64,000 bases of DNA from JAICND01 sp040905905 (lineage in GTDB: Bacteria > Actinomycetota > Acidimicrobiia > Spongiisociales > ZC4RG35): positions 61,431-125,430 of the forward strand of contig JBBDQN010000027.1 of the NCBI GenBank assembly GCA_040905905.1. The letters are read 5' to 3'. The number at the start of each line of letters is the position of its first letter. Within the stretch, counting starts at the first letter, position 1. The position numbers and the translations under genes are program-made. Below the pieces are notes generated by a model. It searched no databases and was not told the DNA's origin. It was given only the letters and a program-made list of their open reading frames with translations. Below are positions 41,712 through 51,200 of the stretch, in pieces.

Positions 41712-42298
41712 TGACGTTCATAAAGTGGCTGGCGGGCGGCATGGTGGTGCTCTCGGTAGCGCTAGCCATGGTCTTCATCACCCGCTTCGGGAGTGACCCC
41801 GCGATCGTCGACTCGCCCTTGTTGGGTAAGCCCGCCCCAGCCATCAGCCTCCCTCTTTTGGATGGCCAGGGTGAGGTGAATCTCACGGACATCGAAGCCG
41901 ACGTGGTGGTGGTCAACTTCTTTGCCTCCTGGTGTCTGCCCTGCCGGGAGGAACAACCCCAATTGGTGGCGGCGGCCAACGCTTTCGCCGACCGCGGGGT
42001 CCGTTTTGTGAGCATCGCCTACCGGAACGACCCCGCCGAAATCGCCGCCTTCCTCGAGGAGTACGGCAACTCTCCCTCGACTCTCTACCTGACCGATCCC
42101 GGGGGGCGGGCAGCCATCGCCTATGGCGTTTTTGGGATCCCCGAAACCTTCTTCATCGGGACCGACGGGGCGGTGGTGCGAAAGATCGTCGGGGCGGCCG
42201 ACGCCCTGATCCTCGGCGCCACTATCGATGCAGTGTTGGCCGGCGAGGAACCTGGTCAGGTCGTGGTCGGAGAGACCTTCACCGGTCCCGGCGGCTGA
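41711..42298 (+). CDS. ccmG: Thiol:disulfide interchange protein CcmG/DsbE
   Basis: 195-aa TlpA/ResA-like thioredoxin anchored by an N-terminal helix (WLAGGMVVLSVALAMVFITRF). Active site FFASWCLPCREEQPQL (Cys75-Leu-Pro-Cys78), cis-Pro region FGIPETFFIG. It provides electrons to CcmH. It ends the ccm operon, 1 nt before the stop of the convergent hydrolase gene. Confidence 0.93.
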   Translation: MTFIKWLAGGMVVLSVALAMVFITRFGSDPAIVDSPLLGKPAPAISLPLLDGQGEVNLTDIEADVVVVNFFASWCLPCREEQPQLVAAANAFADRGVRFVSIAYRNDPAEIAAFLEEYGNSPSTLYLTDPGGRAAIAYGVFGIPETFFIGTDGAVVRKIVGAADALILGATIDAVLAGEEPGQVVVGETFTGPGG

Positions 42299-42299
42299 G

Positions 42300-43706
42300 T
42301 CACCCCTCCGCTGGACGCAACACTTCGAGCATCACCTCGTCAAACGGGTTCTGTTCCACCGCCGCGGTGCCTGCTCCCAACAACGAACTGTCGAAGAAAC
42401 CCTGCAGAAAACGGTCGATGATGGGCACCACCCGGCCTGCTGAGATGGGGCCCTTCATGCCGAGCCGCGCCGCCGCCGGAGAGATGAACGGAGCCAGGAT
42501 GAAGTCATTGTGCCCGGCCCCTTCGATCCCTATCCAGTAGGTGACCGCTCCGCTCCGTTCGGCCAGCCCCCGCAGGCGGCCGTCGTTGGGTGTTCCCCGC
42601 CAGCCATCGGATCGCATGAACAACATGGGAATCGATGCCTCGACCGCGATGATCCGGTCTGGCACCGGCTCGACCCAGGCGTCCATTCCCAGGACTGCAT
42701 CACATCTCTCGTCCGACAGGCAAAAACGCAGCGCTGCCCCACCACCGGTCGAGTGTCCGTAAGCCCCGATCCGGCCGAGGTCGACATGAGCAGCGATCGC
42801 GGCCAAAGGGCCGCTCTCCCCAAGGGCGAGCGCATCAATCAGACCCACCAGGTCATCGGTAAACGTATCGACCAGTTGCACTGCCCTGGTCGCATAGACC
42901 TCGGGCGCCACCAACTCCTCGGGGGGAAGGGCCTCGGGGTCGAACTCGATGACCTCACCATCGGGAAAGCGAGTGGTGATCGCCGCATAGGTGTGATCGG
43001 GGGCGATGACGATGTAGCCATGACTGGCCAACATCTCCATCTGGTTCACGGCAATCGATCGGAACCCCGTCCACCCGTGTGAATAGAGAAGCACCGGATA
43101 GGTGCCCGGCAATGGAGGCGCCGACGGGACGGCATGGGCGGAGGTGTATCGGGTGTGGGACAGGAAGAAACCCGGAAACCCGATACGCCGGGCAAGAGCC
43201 GGTCCCACCACGTCGAGATCATCGGTCCAGGGCACCGCGACCGGTTCGTTCGCCTCTACCGCCGGGTACCAAACCTGAACCATGATCCGACGTGGTCTGG
43301 TGTCGGGCTCCAACCCGTATGCCTCGAGACGTTCGGGAAAGGTCACCTCGAAGGTGAGGGTGCCCACCTCGAGGGGACCACCCGGCTCGGGAAGCTCCGG
43401 CACCGGAAGCAACACTACCGGCAACACCATCATCCCCAGACCCACCAGACCCAACACCGGTCGGGAAGCTCTTCTCCACCAGGGAAGGTCTCGCTCGACC
43501 GAGAGGAGGTCGCCCAACCCGAGGCCGAGCGCCACGATGTAGATCGGTAGCAGCTGCCAGCGATACCCCTCCACCATCAACTGGGCCATGGCCGTTCCCA
43601 CCGTGGCCAGAAAGATCAGTCCACGTCGTGAGCGTGTTCCGAACAGGGCGGGCCAAACGATGGCTGCCGCACAGACGACCGTAAGAAGCAGCTCGAGACG
43701 CCTCAA
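42300..43706 (-). CDS. Membrane-anchored alpha/beta hydrolase (PAF-acetylhydrolase-like)
   Basis: 468 aa. The first about 110 residues hold four hydrophobic helices; the rest is an alpha/beta hydrolase with the oxyanion region VLLYSHGWTGFRS, nucleophile GHSTGGGAA (GxSxGG), and C-terminal His in EGAGHNDF. It resembles platelet-activating-factor acetylhydrolase or dienelactone-type lipases. Translation starts at TTG 43706, which overlaps the cbiO stop (TTGA), so it is the last gene of the nickel/cobalt transporter operon. The substrate is unknown and a role in metal transport is not evident. Confidence 0.8.
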   Translation of the reverse strand: MRRLELLLTVVCAAAIVWPALFGTRSRRGLIFLATVGTAMAQLMVEGYRWQLLPIYIVALGLGLGDLLSVERDLPWWRRASRPVLGLVGLGMMVLPVVLLPVPELPEPGGPLEVGTLTFEVTFPERLEAYGLEPDTRPRRIMVQVWYPAVEANEPVAVPWTDDLDVVGPALARRIGFPGFFLSHTRYTSAHAVPSAPPLPGTYPVLLYSHGWTGFRSIAVNQMEMLASHGYIVIAPDHTYAAITTRFPDGEVIEFDPEALPPEELVAPEVYATRAVQLVDTFTDDLVGLIDALALGESGPLAAIAAHVDLGRIGAYGHSTGGGAALRFCLSDERCDAVLGMDAWVEPVPDRIIAVEASIPMLFMRSDGWRGTPNDGRLRGLAERSGAVTYWIGIEGAGHNDFILAPFISPAAARLGMKGPISAGRVVPIIDRFLQGFFDSSLLGAGTAAVEQNPFDEVMLEVLRPAEG

Positions 43707-44446
43707 AGCCGCCTGATGTTGGCAGGGTCGAATCCGTACGGGAGCTCGAGCCGATGACGGGACATCAGGTCGCGATCCGACAGCAGGGCGAACGTGTCCC
43801 CGTCGGCGACGATCCGGCCACGGTCGATGATGACCGCCCGGGCACATAGCTCCAGGGCAAATGGGAGATCGTGAGTAACCACCAGCTGGGTGGCGGGAAG
43901 GCTCGCGAGCAGCCCCACCAGCTCGCGGCGACCGGCAGGATCGAGGTTTGAGGTCGGTTCGTCAAGGACCAGGAATTCGGACTCGACTGCCAGCACAGTG
44001 GCAATGGCAACTTTGCGCTTTTCCCCTCCGGACAGATGGTGAGGGGCCCGATCGGCGAGGTCTTGTTCCCCCACAGCCCTCAACGCCCACACGACCCGTT
44101 CCGAAAGGGCGGCACCTTTCATCCCGAAGTTGGCCGGGCCAAAGGCAACATCCTGTTGCACGGTGGGCATGAACAGTTGATCATCAGAGTCCTGGAAGAC
44201 CAGGCCCATCTTGTGTCTGATCTCAGTGAGGCTGTCATCAGCCAGCTCCACGCCCCCCACCCGGATGCTGCCCGCAGTTGCCCGCAGAACTCCTATCAGG
44301 TGGAGGATGAGAGTGGTCTTTCCCGCACCGTTGGGGCCGAGCATGGCCACCCTCTCACCTGCGCCGATGACGAGGTCGACACCGTCGAGGACCTGGGTCC
44401 CATCCGGGTAGGCAAAGCGGAGGCCTTCGACTTCGAGGACGGTCAT
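43703..44446 (-). CDS. cbiO: Nickel/cobalt ECF transporter ATPase CbiO
   Basis: 247-aa energy-coupling ABC ATPase. Walker A LGPNGAGKTTLILHL, Q-loop LVFQDSDDQLFMPTV (the ECF-type FQNPDDQLF region), signature HHLSGGEKRKVAIATVLA, Walker B LVLDEPTSNLDP and switch His VVTHDLPFA. ATG 44446 overlaps the cbiQ stop. It powers uptake by CbiMN/CbiQ. Confidence 0.94.
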   Translation of the reverse strand: MTVLEVEGLRFAYPDGTQVLDGVDLVIGAGERVAMLGPNGAGKTTLILHLIGVLRATAGSIRVGGVELADDSLTEIRHKMGLVFQDSDDQLFMPTVQQDVAFGPANFGMKGAALSERVVWALRAVGEQDLADRAPHHLSGGEKRKVAIATVLAVESEFLVLDEPTSNLDPAGRRELVGLLASLPATQLVVTHDLPFALELCARAVIIDRGRIVADGDTFALLSDRDLMSRHRLELPYGFDPANIRRL

Positions 44447-45201
44447 CCGCCAACTCTGGAGGTTATGGCAATTCCTGCGGTGACCAGGGCCGGCACCATC
44501 GCCGGCCACCAACGGGCGATCCCGTCCGGCTCTGCCGCGGGCATGTCACCAGTGAAGCCGCGGGCCAACATTGCTTGATGGACCCGTTCCCCCCTCTCGT
44601 AGGTGCGGATAAAGAGGGCGCCCGCAGCGGTAGCCATTGGACGGGTCTGGGCCAGCCAGGATGGGCTGTAGCCGCGGGCGGTCATCGCCACCCGCATCCG
44701 GTGCAATTCCCCGGCGATCACCTCGAGGTAGCGGATCATGAAGGCGGCAATGGCGGTTATCGCCGCCGGAACTCGGAGGCGACGCAAACCGGCCAAGACC
44801 GCCGGCACCTCGGTCGTTGCCACCAGCAGCACCGAGGCACCGGCCCCGAGGGTGGCTTTGGCCAGGATGTTCCAGGCGCCCAACAACCCGGGCTCGGAAA
44901 TCGAGAGCGGTCCGAGGTCCACCCGGGGATCGGCACCGACAAACGGGAGCAAGAACGCAAATAGCAAGAACGGCAGATCGATCGCCAAACGGGTCAGGAA
45001 GAACCTGACGGGTACGGACGAGGCTGCGAGGACTCCGAGCAACACGATGGCGTGGCCGCTGAAGGCCCATACCACCTGCGGGGGGGTCGCCACCACCGAA
45101 AACACGTAAACCAGCAGGACGACGAGCTTGACCTGCGGGGCCGTCCGATGAACCGGGCTGTGTCCGTGATAGTGGAGCGCGTGACTGTGGCTGCCGCTCA
45201 A
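44443..45201 (-). CDS. cbiQ: Nickel/cobalt ECF transporter transmembrane subunit CbiQ
   Basis: 252 aa EcfT-type protein with several membrane helices, a His-rich N-terminus (MSGSHSHALHYHGHSPVHR) that may bind metal, and the coupling motif region RMRVAMTARGYSP and HQAMLARGF (two AxxRG motifs that contact the ATPase). Overlaps both neighbours by 4 nt. Confidence 0.92.
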   Translation of the reverse strand: MSGSHSHALHYHGHSPVHRTAPQVKLVVLLVYVFSVVATPPQVVWAFSGHAIVLLGVLAASSVPVRFFLTRLAIDLPFLLFAFLLPFVGADPRVDLGPLSISEPGLLGAWNILAKATLGAGASVLLVATTEVPAVLAGLRRLRVPAAITAIAAFMIRYLEVIAGELHRMRVAMTARGYSPSWLAQTRPMATAAGALFIRTYERGERVHQAMLARGFTGDMPAAEPDGIARWWPAMVPALVTAGIAITSRVGG

Positions 45202-46169
45202 GCGGGGCGCCGCCGGCGGATCAGGGCGATCAGGCCGAAACCGATCAGAAATGTGGCGCCGACGCCGATGGCCCCGGCAACCACCGTTTCCACCCGTTCG
45301 TTCTGGATTCCGGCCACTCCGTAGTCGGCCAACGGCCCTCCGATGGGATGCTCTTCGGCGGCAGCCGCAAACCCGGTGTCATCCGCAACAAACTCAAGAC
45401 CGTCCGGTTCGGGCGACGCCATCGGCGCCACCACCAGCACCAGCAACAGGGCGGCGGCCAGACCGGCTGCGACAAGTCCTCCAACCGCCTTCCCGGAAGG
45501 AGCCGTGGCGGTTCGAGACAACCCGAGGTCAGCTGTCCCCAAAACAAGGTCGGACCGGACGGCCAGAACCGCTCCCACCACCACCGCCGAAATCAGACCC
45601 TCTCCGATTCCGATCAGGGCGTGGACACCGGTCATCGCCGCGAACACGGTTCCCAGGGGTGCTCCGCCCTGGCCGCCGATGGCGTATTCGATGACAAAAA
45701 CAGTTGACGAGACGAACATCGAGATCCACCCCGCCACCATCGTCGCCCCCACCGCCGAGGCCGTCGTCGTCGGAAGAACCTTCATCAGCCAGCGGAACAC
45801 TCCCCAGCCGACCGGTGCCGTGACGATTGCCATGTTGAGGACGTTGAGGCCCAGCGCGCTCACCCCGCCATCGGCGAATATCAGCGCCTGCACGATGACC
45901 ACTACCGCCACCACCAGAATTCCCAGCGAGGGTCCCAACAGGATGGCGGCCAGAGCGCCTCCCAGCAGATGACCGCTGGTCCCTGCGGCCACCGGGAAGT
46001 TCAACATCTGCAGCGCGAACACAAAGGCGGCCGTCAGCCCGGCCAGCGGTATCTGTTTCTCAGCCAGCCGGCGGCCGGTTTGTTTGAGGGCGGCCCACAA
46101 CCCGCCCGCCGCCACTACCCCGGACCCGGCCGAAGTGACCAGGTTGATGTAGCCGTCTGGAATATGCAC
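45198..46169 (-). CDS. cbiM: CbiM-CbiN fused substrate-binding subunit of nickel/cobalt ECF transporter
   Basis: 323 aa. The N-terminus VHIPDGYIN gives the essential metal-coordinating His2 loop of CbiM/NikM; GTG 46169 is therefore the start. The CbiM part has seven predicted helices with AAGTSGHLLGGALAAILLGP. After residue about 235 comes a PDGLE/CbiN-like extension: EPDGLEFVADDTGFA followed by a terminal helix, so both subunits are fused. Preceded by a Nur box at 46189-46205. Metal is probably nickel, from the operator and regulator. Confidence 0.92.
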   Translation of the reverse strand: MHIPDGYINLVTSAGSGVVAAGGLWAALKQTGRRLAEKQIPLAGLTAAFVFALQMLNFPVAAGTSGHLLGGALAAILLGPSLGILVVAVVVIVQALIFADGGVSALGLNVLNMAIVTAPVGWGVFRWLMKVLPTTTASAVGATMVAGWISMFVSSTVFVIEYAIGGQGGAPLGTVFAAMTGVHALIGIGEGLISAVVVGAVLAVRSDLVLGTADLGLSRTATAPSGKAVGGLVAAGLAAALLLVLVVAPMASPEPDGLEFVADDTGFAAAAEEHPIGGPLADYGVAGIQNERVETVVAGAIGVGATFLIGFGLIALIRRRRPA

Positions 46170-46188
46170 CACACCTCCGTGGCCGTTA

Positions 46189-46205
46189 CTGCAAGTCGCT
46201 TGCAA
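46189..46205 (-). promoter_or_regulatory. Nur box (nickel-responsive operator)
   Basis: On the plus strand CTGCAA-GTCGC-TTGCAA, read on the minus strand TTGCAA-GCGAC-TTGCAG. This fits the Streptomyces Nur box tTGCaa-N5-ttGCAA at nearly all positions. It lies between the stop of the Fur-family gene and the GTG of cbiM, 20 nt before the latter, where a bound repressor would block transcription of the transporter genes. Confidence 0.75.
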
Positions 46206-46213
46206 CAATAGCG

Positions 46214-46648
46214 TCAGGTCGGGGTGCAGGAAACACAACGTCCCATAAGGGCAAAGTGAACCGATCCCACCCGGAAGCCGAATCGATGCTCAAGACCCTG
46301 CAGGAGCCGGCTCACCTCGGCGAAGGGGATGTCCTCGGTACGACCGCAGTTCTCACAGACAATGTGATGGTGATCGGGTTTCTCAACCAGATGCACCACT
46401 CCGGGACCGTGCCCGAAGTGGACGTGATGGAGATGGCCGGCCTGCTCGAGGACATCGATCGTCCGATAGATCGTCGACTGGTCCACCGCCTTTCCCAGCT
46501 CTTGTTCGACCCGGGCGCCGAGATCGGAGGCGGTGAGGTGATCGAGATGGGAGGCAGCCAGCACTCCGCAGATCGCTCGCCGCGCAGCCGTTATCCGCAA
46601 CCCCTGGTTGCGCAGCGAAGCGACCAGTTCATCACTGGTGACGTGCAT
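46214..46648 (-). CDS. nur: Fur-family nickel regulator (Nur-like)
   Basis: 144 aa. Winged-helix domain with RITAARRAICGVL and recognition helix QSTIYRTIDVLEQAGHL; dimerisation and metal domain with HVHFGHGPGVVHL, HHHIVCENCG and CVSC, giving two CxxC pairs for structural zinc. Fur, Zur and Nur cannot be told apart by sequence alone, but the neighbouring CbiMN/Q/O genes and Nur-box-like operator indicate nickel sensing. It is upstream of the transporter on the same strand. Confidence 0.85.
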   Translation of the reverse strand: MHVTSDELVASLRNQGLRITAARRAICGVLAASHLDHLTASDLGARVEQELGKAVDQSTIYRTIDVLEQAGHLHHVHFGHGPGVVHLVEKPDHHHIVCENCGRTEDIPFAEVSRLLQGLEHRFGFRVGSVHFALMGRCVSCTPT

Positions 46649-46666
46649 AACGAGAGGATAAGCGGG

Positions 46667-47692
46667 TCAGGCTTTTGCCAATTCAGTGCTGCGGTCGACC
46701 ACCCGACCTAGAAGAGCCGCAGCAGCCCCGCTGTCGATGCTGTTCCGGGCGAGATCCACCGCTTCGACAAAGCCGGGGGCCAGCCCGGCCGCCACCAAAG
46801 CCGGGGCGGCGTTGATCAAAGCGGCATCGCGCCGGGGACCGGGCTCCCCCGCCAGGATCTGTCTGATGATGGATGCATTCTCGGCAGCATCGCCGCCCTT
46901 CAACTCGCCGAGGCTCGATCGTCTTATCCCGAAGTCCTCGGGAGTGAACTCGGCGTGGGTCACTTCCCCGTCGCGCAGGCGATAGATGTAGGTGGGTCCG
47001 GCCGTGGTGATCTCATCGAGGCCGTCTTCACCGTGGAATACGAAGGAGTAGACCGAGTCGAGGCGCGCCAGGACGCCAATCACCCTTTCGGCCATCCGAG
47101 GGTCGGAAACTCCGATGGCCTGACGTCTGGTTCCAGCCGGGTTGGCCAGCGGTCCGAGAAAGTTGAACACCGTGGGAATGCCTAGTTCGCGCCGCACCGG
47201 ACCAGCGTGCCGAAACGAGGGGTGGTAGTGGGGTGCGAAGAAGAAGGCGAAACCGGTTTCGGCCAGCAACCTGACATTGGCGGAAGGAGGCAGGTCGATG
47301 CGAACCCCGAGGGCCTCGAGCACATCGGCCGACCCGCATCGTGACGACACCGAGCGGTTCCCATGTTTGGCGACCCGGGCGCCGGCCCCGGCGGCGATCA
47401 GGGAGGCAGTGGTGGAAATGTTGAAAGTCCCGGAGCCATCACCGCCGGTGCCGACGACATCCACCAGACCGGGGTCGTCGACCTCGACTGACACCGCAAC
47501 TGCCCGGATGGCCTCGACCAACCCCGTCATCTCCTCGACTGATTCCCCCTTCATCCGCAGGGCCACGATGAAGGCGGCGATCTGGGCGGGGGTGGTGGTG
47601 CCGGCCATCACCTCGGCCATGGCCTGGCGGGCCTCGGACCGGGTCAGATCGGTCGAGGAGGCCAGCTTCGAAAGGATAAATGGCCATTCCAA
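46667..47692 (-). CDS. trpD: Anthranilate phosphoribosyltransferase
   Basis: Second step of tryptophan synthesis: anthranilate plus PRPP to phosphoribosylanthranilate, 341 aa (family about 340). Signature VDVVGTGGDGSGTFNIST, AKHGNRSVSSRCGSADVLEALGV, FFAPHYHPSF and FNFLGPLANPA are all present. Start codon is TTG 47692; no ATG or GTG lies in frame nearby. It stands alone here, without other trp genes. It ends 18 nt upstream of the nur start. Confidence 0.95.
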   Translation of the reverse strand: MEWPFILSKLASSTDLTRSEARQAMAEVMAGTTTPAQIAAFIVALRMKGESVEEMTGLVEAIRAVAVSVEVDDPGLVDVVGTGGDGSGTFNISTTASLIAAGAGARVAKHGNRSVSSRCGSADVLEALGVRIDLPPSANVRLLAETGFAFFFAPHYHPSFRHAGPVRRELGIPTVFNFLGPLANPAGTRRQAIGVSDPRMAERVIGVLARLDSVYSFVFHGEDGLDEITTAGPTYIYRLRDGEVTHAEFTPEDFGIRRSSLGELKGGDAAENASIIRQILAGEPGPRRDAALINAAPALVAAGLAPGFVEAVDLARNSIDSGAAAALLGRVVDRSTELAKA

Positions 47693-47749
47693 GGGTGGCG
47701 GAGTGTATCCACGGCCACTATCGGGGCCATCGGTACACTCCTAGAACCG

Positions 47750-48184
47750 ATGTTCTATTTCGCCTATGGGGCTCTCTTGGACCCGGCCCGGCTCGAACAG
47801 GTGGCGCCGGGGATCAAAGTTGCCCTGGTTGCCCACCTCCCCGAGACCAGGCTCACCTTCCCCACCGCGGACGGCTTGCCCTCGGTGGAACCGGCCACCG
47901 GGCACACCGTCTGGGGCGGGATCTTTCAGGTCACAGGCAAACAAATGTCGGGAATCACCACAGCTGAGGCTGCGGAAGGTCGCCATCCCAGGGAAGACCT
48001 GAGAGCAGTCGACCGGGCCGGCAAGAAATACGATGTGGTCACCTTCGTTCATCCGGGCGGTGGGACAGACCATCCCCCATCCACCGAGTACATGTCGACG
48101 GTGGTGAGCGGCGCCCGTCACTGGGGGCTTCCCACGGGCTGGGTAGTCGGTCTACAGGAACTAGCCGAAGACGCCCACGCCTGA
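47750..48184 (+). CDS. Gamma-glutamylcyclotransferase-like protein
   Basis: 144 aa. It begins MFYFAYGALLDPARL, the substrate loop of the GGCT fold (usually YFAYGSNL), followed by GHTVWGGIFQVTGKQM. The catalytic Glu expected after this segment is not clearly placed (several Glu in ITTAEAAEGRHPRE), so activity is uncertain. Divergent from trpD, 57 bp apart, and 40 bp before the glucan synthase. Confidence 0.7.
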   Translation: MFYFAYGALLDPARLEQVAPGIKVALVAHLPETRLTFPTADGLPSVEPATGHTVWGGIFQVTGKQMSGITTAEAAEGRHPREDLRAVDRAGKKYDVVTFVHPGGGTDHPPSTEYMSTVVSGARHWGLPTGWVVGLQELAEDAHA

Positions 48185-48224
48185 GCCATAGAAGTTCGGC
48201 GTCCATCAACCGTATTGTGCGCTG

Positions 48225-51200
48225 GTGCTGACGCCTCGCAGCTCGGGATTCGAGCCCGTCGACGAGCCTATCCGGGCCGAGCTCTTCAGCGTCGAACGGC
48301 TGGAACAACACGCCAGAAGTCTCGCCGAGAGCCAGGAGCTCAGTGATCGACAAGGACGACTGCGGCTCATCTCCAGCCGGCTGGCAGACAACGGCGAGGT
48401 TCTTCTCGCTTCCTACCGCGAGTTGTCCAAGGCCATCAGGGAGGAGGTCCTTCTAACCCCTGCTGCCGAGTGGCTGGTGGACAACTTCCACCTGATCGAG
48501 AGGCAAGTGCGCGAGATCCGGGAAAACCTCCCGCCTTCCTATTACCGCGAGCTGCCCAAGGTCAAGAACGGTCCGTTGGAGGGCTATCCGCGCGTATATG
48601 AGATCGCCTGGGCGTTCGTAGCTCACCTCGACAGTCGGTTCGATCCCGAGGCCCTGCGACGGTTCATAACGTCGTACCAGGAAGTCAAACCCCTGACGAT
48701 CGGTGAGCTCTGGGCCATTCCCATCACCCTGCGGCTGCTCCTGATCGAGAACCTCCGCAGGATGGCCGAGCCGATCGTACGGGCTCGAAGGCTTCGTCGG
48801 GAGGCAGACAAGATCGCCGATGGGCTCCTCGGCATCGGTGACAGCCGATCCTCGGAGGCGCGGATAGCTCTCGAACGCTACAGCCTCGGGGAGGTGCCTC
48901 AACCTCTCGCCGTGCAACTCCTGCAACGACTACGAGACCACGACCCGGCCACCACCCCCGGATTGACCTGGTTGAGTGAGCAACTGGCAGCCCAGGGAAC
49001 CACTCCGGATGAGGTGGTCAACGAGACCCATCGCCGGCAGGCGGCCACCAATGTCACCGTTCGCAACATCGTTACAAGCCTCCGCCAGATCTCCGCTTTC
49101 GACTGGGGGGAGTTCGTCGACGGGGTCAGCCTGGTTGACCAGGCGCTGGCCGCCGCCAGTGCCTACAGCGAGATGAGCCTCCCCACCCGGGACCGATACC
49201 GGCACGCAATCGAAGAGCTGTCCAAGGGTTCGAGCTTGTCCGAGCTCGAGGTGGCCCGCACCACGCTGCGGCTGGCCGGCGCCCAGCTTGCCGACCGGCG
49301 TCAACGCGATCCTGGCTACTACCTGATCGGAGAGGGCAGGAGCACGCTCGAGAGCGAGATGGGTTTCACCCCCGGGCGCGGACTGGAGTTGTCTCGATTC
49401 GTCAAACGACACGCGGCGGTGATGTATCTGAGCTCGGTCGCGGTCCTAACCGCTCTAGCGCTGGTGATCCCGCTACTTACCATCGAAAGTTCCTGGGGCC
49501 TGCGTTTGCTCATGGCCACCCTGGCTCTGATCCCCGCTTCGGACATAGGAGTGACGCTGGTCAACCGGGTGGTGGCGGCCCTGACCAAGCCGGAGGGGCT
49601 CCCCTCGCTGGCGTTGAAGCACGGGCCGTCGGAGGACTTGCGGACGTTGGTGGCGATACCAGCCATCCTCTCGCGACTCGATCAGGTTCAAGGCCTGGTC
49701 GAACGACTGGAAATTCACTTCCTGGCTCATCCCGAAGGCGAGTTTTACTTTGCGCTGGTTACGGATTGGCGCGACGCCGAGGGCCCGGAAATGGAAGACG
49801 ACGCCGAGTTGCTGTCACAGGTCTCCATCGGGATTGACCGGCTCAACAAGAGGTATGGGCCGACTCCCTCAGGAACCGATCGGTTTCATCTCTTTCACCG
49901 ACGTCGCCTCTTCAACCCCGGCGAGGACCGGCACATGGGCTGGGAACGCAAGCGGGGCAAGCTTCATGAGCTGAACCGGCTCTTGCGAGGGGCGACCAAC
50001 ACCACCTTCATCCGATCGGACCCCGAGCCCCTCGACAACATTCGCTATGTGATCGCCCTCGACGCCGACTCGCGGCTAGCGCCGGGGGCGGCCACCCGGC
50101 TAGTTGCAACCATGGCCCATCCTCTCAACCGGGCCCGCGTCGACGAGCCGCGCGGTTGGGTGGTGGAGGGTTACGGAATTCTTCAGCCACGAATCACCGC
50201 GTTTCTGGGAGCTCGGGGATACAGCTTTTTTCAACGGGTCTTCTTCCCGCCAGCCGGCATCGACCCTTATGCGGCGGCTGTTAGCGATCTGTACCAGGAC
50301 CTGTTCGGTGAAGGCTCGTATGCGGGCAAGGGAATCTATGAAATCGACGCCTTCGAAGCATCGCTGGAGAATCGGATCCCGGAGAATGCCCTCCTCAGCC
50401 ACGACCTGTTCGAGGGATCATTCGCTCGGGCCGGCCTGGTCAACACGGTCGAAGTGTTCGAGGAGTTCCCCAGTCACTACGAGGTTGCTCTTTCCCGTCA
50501 ACATCGCTGGGTCAGGGGCGACTGGCAGCTTCTTCCCTGGATTCTTGGGCGGCATGGACCGCTCCCTCCAGTAGCCCGCCTCAAGATGTTGGACAACCTC
50601 CGCCGCAGCCTCAGTGTGCCGGCCATCCTCTTCACCCTGCTCGCTTCCTTCGTGGTCCCAGGGGTTTCGATGTGGCCCTGGACGGGATTTGTACTGATTG
50701 CCATAGCCCTGCCCGGTCTGCTGCCCCTCTTCGAGCGGGTCATTCCCCGCCGGACCACCACCCCCGGGGGGGTGCGGCTGAGACGATGGTGGACCGATAC
50801 GGCCCGGGCGATCGGACGACTTCTGCTTCAGGCAGCTTTTGTGGCTCATCAGGCACTGCGCATGACCGAAGCCATCGTGGTGACGATGTGGCGCCTTACC
50901 GTCTCGCGCCGAGGGTTGCTCAATTGGGTTACGGCCGAAGAGGCCGAGCGACAGTTCGGGCTGGATGGAGCCGGCTTTGTCCAGAGGATGGCTCCCTCGA
51001 TGGTGGTCGGTCTGGCAGCAACCACCGCCGCCGCATTCGTCAAGCCGGAGGCGTTCGTGGTCGCTCTGGCCTGGTCAAGCCTGTGGGTCTTGGCCCCCTT
51101 CATAGCTCATCGGGCCAGCATTCCCCGTCCCATCACGGTGTCGGACCCTCCCACGGCGGACGAAAGGGACACCCTGCGCCAGACGGCCCGGCGAACCTGG

